Assembly: GCA_017507285.1 (NCBI GenBank)
Contig: JAFWBF010000173.1
Span: 1-14,570 of the forward strand
DNA length: 14,570 nt
Source: Bacteroidales bacterium
GTDB taxonomy: Bacteria > Bacteroidota > Bacteroidia > Bacteroidales > P3
Direction: 5' to 3'
How positions within the stretch are numbered: position 1 is the first letter of the stretch; the number at the start of each line of letters is the position of its first letter. Positions 7,972 through 14,139 of this stretch are shown piece after piece. The position numbers were made by a program, and so were the translations under genes. Below the pieces are notes generated by a model. That model saw only the letters and a program-made list of their open reading frames with translations. It searched no databases and had not been told where the DNA came from.

Positions 7972-8209
7972 AACCCTCTAATGTTCTCTACAGAACATTA
8001 GAGGGTTCTTTGGAGAAGCGTACAGAGTTCTTTGGAGAACATTCGAGTCTTCTTTGGAGAACATTCGAGTCTTCTTCGGAGAACATTCGAGTCTTCTCTG
8101 GAGAACATTGGAGTCTTCTCTGGAGAACATTGGAGTCTTCTCTGGAGAACATTGGAGTCTTCTCCAAAGAACATTTGAGTCTTCTCCAAAGACATTTTTA
8201 ATGTTCTTT
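7972..8209. repeat. Ten-unit 22-bp hairpin repeat array
   Basis: Each unit is an invariant TTCT arm, a 4-base variable loop, an AGAA arm and a 10-base spacer mostly of the form CATTNGAGTC. TTCT begins at 7984, 8006, 8028, 8050, 8072, 8094, 8116, 8138, 8160 and 8182. Loops in order are CTAC, TTGG x3, TCGG, CTGG x3, CCAA x2. The first unit sits inside a perfect 16-bp inverted repeat (7972-7987 and 7992-8007). The last is clipped by one base and merges into a terminator-like hairpin. Both strands stay open across the array only because the period is 22 with few stop-forming words. Confidence 0.92.
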
Positions 8210-8213
8210 TTTT
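8188..8213 (+). terminator. Possible terminator at the end of the 22-bp array
   Basis: AAAGACATT (8188-8196) pairs with AATGTTCTTT (8200-8209) with one bulged base, leaving a 3-base loop. The T run 8207-8213 overlaps the stem base. It would stop rightward transcripts before they enter the protease gene antisense. Confidence 0.4.
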
Positions 8214-8305
8214 ACCAATAGGAGATGCTATTTTGGAGTATGCCAATACAAATTGTCCAATATAGGTTGTGGTGGTAACTTAGATGGGGCAATTTGTTGG
8301 CTATA

Positions 8306-11300
8306 TTATTGACAAACAACCTTGCGGATAGTTACTCCTTGGGCGGTGGTTATTCGCAAGGTGTAGTAGCCTTTGCTTAGTTGCGACAGGTCTATTGTTT
8401 GCGAGTTGCGGTATATTGCCCTCATTCGGCCAACGGCATCCAGCACTTCTATCTTTTGAATATCGTTGCGGTTGAAGGTGATATTGCCGGTGGTGGGGTT
8501 GGGATATAATGTAAGTGGTTCCGGTTGGGCAGCAGTTTCGATACCTACGGTTGTTATTGTAAGTATAAGAGTAACTATGCTGTCGCAGCCTTCAGAGGTT
8601 TCGCCTATGTATTCGTACACACCACTTTCGGTATACGTGGTGCCATTCCATGTGTATTTGTTTATGGCCGTATCGGCAATGGTGTCGTGTGCCGAATGGT
8701 TGATAGTGAGAATCAAAGTTATAACGCTGTCGCAACCATTTGCAGCTGTAAGTGTGTATGTTGCGCTATCGGTACTTTTGGTGTAGGTAATGCCGTCCAT
8801 CCATGTTAGGCTGTCGCATACCACTTGAACATCGGTGCTTCCCGCAGTGGGAATAGCCGTAAGTATGAGTGTTGTTATGCTGTCGCGACCCATTGCTGTC
8901 ACAACAGTATCGGTATATGTTCCTGCCAAAGTGGCCTCAAATCCATTTTCGCTATAAGTTTCGTTGGAGCAGATGGTATCTGCTATCGTATCGTGGATGG
9001 GATAATATTCAAATGTTGCACTAAAGGTAGTATCGCGGTCAATTATTATCGGTCGGGGATTGGTGGTATTACCATCGTTCCAATAAGCAAAGTAGGTATC
9101 GTGGTTTGGTATGGCCGTAATAGTTGCAGTATCGGCATAAAGGTATGTGCCCGTTCCTGTGGTAGTTCCCATATCGGCATTCGAAGCATTTACAACCAAA
9201 TGATATTCTATTGCTGTAAATGTTGTTTGCAAAGTTGCAGTATCGGTTACGCTAAAGGCTAATGAATAAGCGTTGTGTCCAATGGGTTGGATGTGACTTA
9301 TGTAGTTGCTATCGTTTAGCATTATGCTTCCAATTGTACTTCCCTCCAAAACAGTAACTATATAAGTGGCCGTCTCGCCTTGGGGGCAATAGCTTGTTTG
9401 CCCGCATATATTATTAGCACTACTGTCAGCTTTCGAAACCATGCCATGGCCGCTTCCAAGGCATTGGATGGTTATAGGATAAACTTTATTGATGACACAT
9501 TTTATAAGCCACGAATAGTTAGAGTCTTGAAGCTCCATGTGTGCCCAACCATTGCCTACAGAGAACCAATTGCCGTTTAGGCATCCGCCGCTGTTGCACG
9601 CCGAGGCCGGATATTCTACATCGGTCGATGAAAAGATTATCCACAAATCTTGGGCGTTATCAAGAGCAAGTTCGGTAGGCAATGCAATATTGTTCCAGCC
9701 CCTATCGGTGGCAACATGTTCTTGTCGATGTATCAGATTGGTGGCAATTCCTTGATAAATCTTCATGATATAATTTCCTGTATCTTGTATATACAGCAGT
9801 ATGCTTTTCAATACATTGTTGCTTTCCATTGTGTTTGCCGGCAGCAATATGCCCCATTGAAATGCAGTGTCGGTAGTGTTGTTGCCAAAGCTTGTTGCGA
9901 ATAAATTGTTTCCGCAATACGATATTGTGTCATTTTGTATCTCGATGCAATTATTGTCAGCCGTGTCAATGTTATCCTCTTCGTTATTTTGGCCAAATAT
10001 TCCTCTTATCATAAAGGAATATGTATTTGCGAAAGCGATTAAGTTTGCTCCTGCCAGAAGAGAATTGCCGCCTCCGCTATAGTACGATATAGCTGCCGGA
10101 TATGTAGCATTGGTGTTGTGGAATGCAATCCAAACAGATTGGTTAGAATCAACAATGGCCGGCTGTGAGAGGTGTATTGTTTGCCAATTGCCCGATTCGG
10201 TTGCAACGTATGTCGAAGTATGTACGGTTTGTTCCCTACCACTGGTACCGGTATAAACAGTCAAATTATATGTACCTTCTTCGTAAACATAAAGCTGCAC
10301 AGCAGTAAGCGTATCGCCATTCGGAAACAAAGAAGCCGGTAGCTTTATACCCCAATCGTCAATACCTAATGTGCCAAGGCACGTATTGGCCGAATAGCCC
10401 AAAGTGTCTCCTTGCAGGGGTTCGAATATAGCGGTGTAGCTATAGCTTCCACCTGTTGCGACAAATTTACGAGGGTTGTATTTGCTACCATCATTCCAAT
10501 GTTTAAAACGGTAGCCATTGGCCGGTATGGCTTTTATTTCCACGTTGTTGTTAAATATATATGTGCCCCCACCTGTTACAGCACCGTAATTTGGGTTGTT
10601 GCAATTTGTGGTTACAACGGTATTGGTATTCCAATAATTATTTGGACGAATACCTATAATTGCTACATTCTTTTGGTTGAAATTATATGCGAGGTTTTCT
10701 GTTATACTTCCCTCGGTTGGATTTAATAGTCCCATCTCGTAATATCCATCGCAGTATCCGCCCCAGCCCCAATTGATATGAAACATGCCGTATTGGTTAT
10801 AACCGTCGCATACATAGCTATGCCCGCCCATAGGCCCTCGGCCGGAATATAGTATAGGCCTATTTTGGTCAAGCTCACCCATCAGTACGGCCTTCCACCC
10901 GTCGGTGGAATACTCGGCTTGGGAAAGTACTTGCATATCGGGGCTGTATTTGAAATATTTGATTAGTGCATGTTGTGATGATGCATCTATCTCGCCCAAC
11001 GTGCTATAGCTATGTGCGTTGCTCCCTCCGGTTGCCGACACTCCATAGTTCATCTCAATAGCTACGCCAATGTGGTACATCAGTGTTGCAATGGCGTTTA
11101 TTTCCGTAGCACTACTGTTGGTTGATAACTCGTCGGGCATATTGTTCCAATCATAAGTGGTCGTCCCAAAGTTGGCATTCAGCGTGCCAAAACTATTGTG
11201 GTTATACGAATGACTGCCATAACCATTTGCAGGCCAGTTCCAATATTTCATTATTTGAGCCGTAGCCGTGGCCACACATCCGGTTGCAGAATGTTCATGA

Positions 11301-11803
11301 TAGTTCCCATCGTAAGGGCACATACTATTGTAGTACACACCTTGATTCCACGTTGTTGTAAGCAATGGCGTTCTTGAACTTCTATAGCTCGCTTCGGGCA
11401 TAGCACCACTTTTCAGAATCTGCCATTGCCTTGCAACAGCCTTATTCTCACCGTCGGATTGGCTTTTGAAGAATTTGATTTGTTCTTCATAGCCCTCAAG
11501 AACGGCTTTCACGTTTTGCGGCATAATGTCCATACAGAACTTGTTGCTAACCGAATAGCCCAATATAGGCACCGTACAATCGCTTCCCGATATCAAAATA
11601 AAACCCTCATCGCCAATGCTAAACACATAAAACTCTTTGAAAGGAGTACTCGATGTTATATCACGTAGTTCGCCATGATTTCTAACTTCGACCCCGGCTA
11701 AAAAAGATTCGCCCACACGCTTTGCCAAATTTACATCAACAGCTTCGGCAAATGCTCCAACCCACAATAGGATTGCACTAAAAGATAATATTAGTTTGTT
11801 CAT
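8306..11803 (-). CDS. Secreted C10 (streptopain-family) cysteine protease with adhesin-like repeats and T9SS sorting domain
   Basis: A 1165-residue secreted protease. The ATG at 11803 starts a clear signal peptide (MNKLILSFSAILLWVGAFA); an in-frame ATG 57 bases upstream is rejected. A Spi/I69-type propeptide spans about 20-150. The C10 catalytic domain has Cys176 in SATGCVATATAQIMKYWNWP, His328 in GGHSYVCDGYN and Trp345/347 in INWGWGG; the Cys-His spacing of 152 is close to streptopain's 148. Beyond it come an InlB-B-like repeat (about 396-463, KHWNDGSKYNPR), two related beta-sandwich modules (about 470-605 and 625-775), more InlB-like repeat (AYWNDGNTTNPR), and three units ending in GCDSV/GRDSI-type LILTI strands. 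The end, 1096-1165, is a T9SS type A sorting domain (YPNPTTGNI ... KVVCQ). P. gingivalis PrtT/periodontain is a comparable C10 protease. It probably acts at the cell surface on host or dietary protein. Confidence 0.92.
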   Translation of the reverse strand: MNKLILSFSAILLWVGAFAEAVDVNLAKRVGESFLAGVEVRNHGELRDITSSTPFKEFYVFSIGDEGFILISGSDCTVPILGYSVSNKFCMDIMPQNVKAVLEGYEEQIKFFKSQSDGENKAVARQWQILKSGAMPEASYRSSRTPLLTTTWNQGVYYNSMCPYDGNYHEHSATGCVATATAQIMKYWNWPANGYGSHSYNHNSFGTLNANFGTTTYDWNNMPDELSTNSSATEINAIATLMYHIGVAIEMNYGVSATGGSNAHSYSTLGEIDASSQHALIKYFKYSPDMQVLSQAEYSTDGWKAVLMGELDQNRPILYSGRGPMGGHSYVCDGYNQYGMFHINWGWGGYCDGYYEMGLLNPTEGSITENLAYNFNQKNVAIIGIRPNNYWNTNTVVTTNCNNPNYGAVTGGGTYIFNNNVEIKAIPANGYRFKHWNDGSKYNPRKFVATGGSYSYTAIFEPLQGDTLGYSANTCLGTLGIDDWGIKLPASLFPNGDTLTAVQLYVYEEGTYNLTVYTGTSGREQTVHTSTYVATESGNWQTIHLSQPAIVDSNQSVWIAFHNTNATYPAAISYYSGGGNSLLAGANLIAFANTYSFMIRGIFGQNNEEDNIDTADNNCIEIQNDTISYCGNNLFATSFGNNTTDTAFQWGILLPANTMESNNVLKSILLYIQDTGNYIMKIYQGIATNLIHRQEHVATDRGWNNIALPTELALDNAQDLWIIFSSTDVEYPASACNSGGCLNGNWFSVGNGWAHMELQDSNYSWLIKCVINKVYPITIQCLGSGHGMVSKADSSANNICGQTSYCPQGETATYIVTVLEGSTIGSIMLNDSNYISHIQPIGHNAYSLAFSVTDTATLQTTFTAIEYHLVVNASNADMGTTTGTGTYLYADTATITAIPNHDTYFAYWNDGNTTNPRPIIIDRDTTFSATFEYYPIHDTIADTICSNETYSENGFEATLAGTYTDTVVTAMGRDSITTLILTAIPTAGSTDVQVVCDSLTWMDGITYTKSTDSATYTLTAANGCDSVITLILTINHSAHDTIADTAINKYTWNGTTYTESGVYEYIGETSEGCDSIVTLILTITTVGIETAAQPEPLTLYPNPTTGNITFNRNDIQKIEVLDAVGRMRAIYRNSQTIDLSQLSKGYYTLRITTAQGVTIRKVVCQ

Positions 11804-12063
11804 CTTGGTTTGGTATTTGGTTATTCTATTATATAACACATTCTTACCTTTAATGTACAATAAATCCGATAAAATCTTTGTTGGAATGTTTTATAATGCC
11901 GTTGAAATACACTTTCGTACGACAAAGACAACTCGTTGCGTTATAGCTATATATTCAAGATATGGATAAATAAAATGGCTAAACATTTATGATTAAAGTA
12001 GGCAATCCAAAAACCGCTTTCCCCAAATAGCTTATCTAAGAAATAAAGTATTGCAAGGCAATC

Positions 12064-12217
12064 TTTCCCTCATCTAACGAAACAATTTGGTTTTGTGTTA
12101 GTTTTCCTTTGGCTTATCGTTAGTTTTTTTCTCCTCAGGTGCTGAGGAGATATTTTTCTAACGCTAGCGCAAGCAACAACCAACGATGATGTAAATTAGA
12201 GCCAACGATTGATGAAA
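12064..12217. repeat. Degenerate 22-bp periodic repeat
   Basis: Reading from 12064 in 22-base steps, units 12086 and 12108 share TTTGG at offset 0 and GTTAGTTTT at offset 11, agreeing at about 16 of 22 positions. Units 12152, 12174 and 12196 share (C/T)AACG at offset 7, the last two sharing CCAACGAT. Unit 12064 carries CTAACG, the reverse complement of CGTTAG, at the same offset where unit 12108 has CGTTAG. Unit 12130 is a separate palindrome, TCTCCTCAG-GTG-CTGAGGAGA. Confidence 0.55.
12118..12163. other. Compound inverted repeat / hairpin
   Basis: An inner 9-bp stem, TCTCCTCAG (12130-12138) with CTGAGGAGA (12142-12150) around GTG, is enclosed by an outer 6-bp stem, CGTTAG (12118-12123) with CTAACG (12158-12163). 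T-rich internal loops lie between the stems. Read rightward, the inner hairpin followed by TATTTTTC looks like a terminator, but no rightward gene lies upstream that needs one. It may insulate the lipoprotein promoter or be part of a small RNA. Confidence 0.6.
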
Positions 12218-12229
12218 ATCAGTTTCTAC

Positions 12230-12260
12230 TTGTTGCAATGAAATAAAAATTGTATCTTTG
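12230..12260 (+). promoter_or_regulatory. Bacteroidetes-type promoter of the lipoprotein-like gene
   Basis: TTG at 12230-12232, a 20-base spacer and TATCTTTG at 12253-12260 match the -33 TTG / -7 TAnnTTTG consensus without mismatch. A second TTG at 12233-12235 gives a 17-base spacer. Transcription would begin near 12267, about 66 bases before the chosen ATG. Confidence 0.75.
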
Positions 12261-12332
12261 CCGAGTTGAACTGAACTAAAAGATTGAGTTTATTTTATTG
12301 TATTGCAATATATTAATTATACTTTTGATATT

Positions 12333-12935
12333 ATGACTAAAAAGGTAAATAAAGTAATAGCATTGGGAAGTTTGGTGGCTTTGGGTGGCGGATGCGAATC
12401 TGCCCACAATATGTCAGAAACAACAAATACAAATGTAGTTGATACCAAAGCGCCAGCCGACAGCCTATCGCTAGTGCAACGTCTGAGGGAACTTACAGCA
12501 TTGAAATACGATACAACTTTAGCCATTGCCGAACGCCCGATGTGCTATGTTATGGCCTCGCCGTTGGCGGAAGATTATGTATGTCCGGTATGCGATACCA
12601 AAACATCCTCCACAGCCTATGCCAATGGCAATATACGTAGCATACGTGGTAAGGTGGAAGAGATGAAGATGATGGGTTACGATGTGGTGTTGGATGAAAG
12701 TGGCTATTGTTCGCACTGTAGCGGCAAACCTGTAGAGCGTCCCGAGCTGGTGTTTAAAATTCGTTTCTCGAAAAATGCGCCATACCATATCGCAAAGTCA
12801 AATATCTATGCCGAATACGACGCTGTGGCATCATTTCTCAAAAGCAACAAAGACATTGCGTTGCTACTGAAAACCCGCAATGATAAAGAAGAAGTCTTTG
12901 CAATAATAAAGAAGATGACCGGTCTGTCGTATTAG
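12333..12935 (+). CDS. Putative lipoprotein with two CxxC pairs, unknown function
   Basis: A 200-residue protein. The ATG at 12333 (MTKKVNKVIALGSLVAL) begins a basic-hydrophobic signal sequence ending at LGGG-Cys21, a loose lipobox. An in-frame ATG at 12303 would spoil the signal and lies only 36 bases from the predicted transcription start. After a Ser/Thr/Asn-rich linker (22-44) comes a short helix (45-58), then CPVC (84-87) and CSHC (126-129). These two pairs, about 40 residues apart, could bind one metal like a zinc ribbon or form disulfides. Between them is a helix rich in Met and Lys (EEMKMMGYDV). The C-terminal third is mixed helix/strand without motif. I do not recognise the family. 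The gene is monocistronic and converges on the SAM-hydrolase-family gene, their stop codons overlapping by 4 bases. Confidence 0.8.
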   Translation: MTKKVNKVIALGSLVALGGGCESAHNMSETTNTNVVDTKAPADSLSLVQRLRELTALKYDTTLAIAERPMCYVMASPLAEDYVCPVCDTKTSSTAYANGNIRSIRGKVEEMKMMGYDVVLDESGYCSHCSGKPVERPELVFKIRFSKNAPYHIAKSNIYAEYDAVASFLKSNKDIALLLKTRNDKEEVFAIIKKMTGLSY

Positions 12936-13720
12936 TTGAACGTTATTATTACCTGGTCACGTTCTCTTAATCGCAACAGCTGTTCGGCCGAAGCTATCTT
13001 CATGGCTATTTGTATATACCCAGTAGATGACACCGTAACTACCAAGTCGGGGTGGCCTTTTGTATAGTGGTACGACGGGCATAGTTCGGTCACCTTGTGT
13101 ATTCCGCTTTGCAATGTAACTTTGAACGGACGGTTTTGTGCTATTCTCTTAAATTCCTCGTACTTTACATTTAGGTATGCATTACCGTACGAGTCTATGT
13201 ACATAATGTTGGCTTTTATGCTATTTTCGTCGTATATAGGGGATATTGCTTGTGATTTGTTTAGGCTTTCGCGTTTATAACCAATCTTTTCTAGCGGTGT
13301 GCCGTTGGCAATCATTGCAGCTACTTTGCAAAACAAATCGTAGGCCGCAAAGTTGTAGAAATTAGAATCCCAAAATTCTTCAATTTCTATTATTGAGGTA
13401 CAATTGTCGCCAAATATAGAGTGGGGCATTTTATTGTCGGTACATATAAAATACTGTTCGTTGTATTCTATCACAACAAAATTAATGTCTTTTTCCAAAT
13501 CGAAATATGAATTTACATCAATTATATGAATAGTACCTTTAGGAAAGTTTAGGCATGCATTTTTTACAACGAAGGCGGTGTTCATCATACTGTACTGTTC
13601 GATATCGTGTGTGATATCAACAACCTGAACGTCGGGAATACTCGAATAGAGCTTCCCTTTGACCATTCCCGAAAAAAAATCTTTGGTACCCCAATCGGTT
13701 GTTAATGTTACTATTTGCAT
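12932..13720 (-). CDS. SAM hydrolase / halogenase-family protein (DUF62), divergent
   Basis: A 262-residue protein of the family that includes S-adenosyl-L-methionine hydroxide adenosyltransferase (SAM hydrolase) and fluorinase. Recognisable parts are the opening LTTDWGTKDFFSGMVKG (6-22; family TDFGxxD), VVDITHDI (33-40), FPKGTIHIIDVN (59-70), the FICTDNK segment (91-97; family PDNG), YIDSYGNAYLNV (174-185; family DxFGNxxTN) and the C-terminal STGYIQIAMKIASAEQLLRL (232-251). Departures from the family are Trp for Phe in TDFG, loss of the GVGTxRR loop that supplies the catalytic Arg, and Lys97 in place of the Gly of DNG. It may bind a nucleoside or SAM without the standard hydrolysis. No signal peptide, so cytosolic. 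A leader of about 35 bases follows its predicted promoter. Confidence 0.85.
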   Translation of the reverse strand: MQIVTLTTDWGTKDFFSGMVKGKLYSSIPDVQVVDITHDIEQYSMMNTAFVVKNACLNFPKGTIHIIDVNSYFDLEKDINFVVIEYNEQYFICTDNKMPHSIFGDNCTSIIEIEEFWDSNFYNFAAYDLFCKVAAMIANGTPLEKIGYKRESLNKSQAISPIYDENSIKANIMYIDSYGNAYLNVKYEEFKRIAQNRPFKVTLQSGIHKVTELCPSYHYTKGHPDLVVTVSSTGYIQIAMKIASAEQLLRLRERDQVIITFN

Positions 13721-13762
13721 ATTATACCCTTATGTTGTTTTTGTTGTTATATTTTTAGTTTG

Positions 13763-13770
13763 CAAAGATA
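13763..13770 (-). promoter_or_regulatory. -7 element of the SAM-hydrolase-family gene
   Basis: On the minus strand this reads TATCTTTG, an exact TAnnTTTG match, 43 bases upstream of the ATG at 13720. No TTG is found at the -33 spacing, so confidence rests on the -7 box and its position. Confidence 0.55.
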
Positions 13771-13875
13771 CGAAATAATATTATATTTCGGTATATTTTT
13801 CTTTTAAATTACTTGTCGCTATAGTTAAATTGCTGAATATTTTGCAAGAATATATGGCTTAAAAATACTACAATC

Positions 13876-13894
13876 AGTGTAATAAATTTACACT
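13876..13894. promoter_or_regulatory. Short perfect palindrome, possible operator
   Basis: AGTGTAA and TTACACT flank a 5-base AT-only centre. It lies about 106 bases upstream of the leftward -7 box and 245 bases upstream of the sigma factor start. The symmetric, AT-centred shape fits a repressor or activator site, but no regulator can be named. Confidence 0.4.
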
Positions 13895-13907
13895 CCGAGG
13901 TATATTT

Positions 13908-13966
13908 ATATGTATCACGTAGTGGTTGCAACTGCATCGGGAGGAAATTTGAACTGCATCACGAGG
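13908..13966. repeat. 22-bp spaced direct repeat AACTGCATCnnGAGG
   Basis: AACTGCATCGGGAGG (13930-13944) and AACTGCATCACGAGG (13952-13966) are 22 bases apart and differ at two positions. A decayed third copy, ATATGTATCACGTAG, lies in register at 13908-13922. Confidence 0.65.
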
Positions 13967-14139
13967 CTGTTTCGAGGCCGCATATTGGTAGTCGATAGAT
14001 GGTATATCATTATACTAATAATACCCTACTATTAAGCGATTGACAATAGGGTATAACGCGATAAAAAAAGTTAAAGTGAATATTAGATGTAACATTTTTG
14101 ACGTTTTATGACATATTATAGGCGATATTGATACAAACA

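Larger units (their letters stand above)
7786..8305. other. Convergent intergenic region
   Basis: This 520-base region separates the 3' ends of the WbqC-family gene and the C10 protease gene. It contains a long hairpin terminator (7809-7866), the 22-bp hairpin repeat array (7972-8209) and an imperfect inverted repeat just past the protease stop (GCCAATACAAATTG at 8242-8255 against CAATTTGTTGGC at 8290-8301). Between 7867 and 7960 I see nothing recognisable. Confidence 0.7.
11804..12332. other. Divergent intergenic region with hairpins and degenerate 22-bp periodicity
   Basis: This region lies between the starts of the C10 protease (leftward) and the lipoprotein-like gene (rightward). It holds a strong Bacteroidetes promoter (12230-12260), a compound hairpin (12118-12163) and a decayed 22-bp periodic stretch (12064-12217). 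No convincing protease promoter was found; TGTCTTTG on the minus strand at 11930-11923 is one mismatch from the -7 consensus but lacks a well-placed -33 box. Confidence 0.6.
13721..14139. other. Divergent intergenic region before the sigma factor gene
   Basis: This region contains the -7 box of the leftward gene (13763-13770), a perfect short palindrome AGTGTAA-TAAAT-TTACACT (13876-13894), a 22-bp spaced repeat (13908-13966) and a stem ATACCCTA (14021-14028) / TAGGGTAT (14047-14054). I found no clear -7 element for the sigma factor gene. Confidence 0.6.

Noticed and set aside
7984..8193. CRISPR array
   Set aside because: The unit is 22 bases with near-identical 10-base spacers and variable 4-base loops. 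There are no unique spacers of 25-40 bases and no cas genes nearby.
7998..8246. Open frames on both strands across the 22-bp array (about 63 and 82 codons)
   Set aside because: They are by-products of a stop-poor repeat whose period is not a multiple of three. They have no family resemblance, and both strands are open equally.
11804..11860. Upstream ATG of the C10 protease frame
   Set aside because: It would put 19 polar residues before an otherwise perfect signal peptide beginning at the ATG at 11803.
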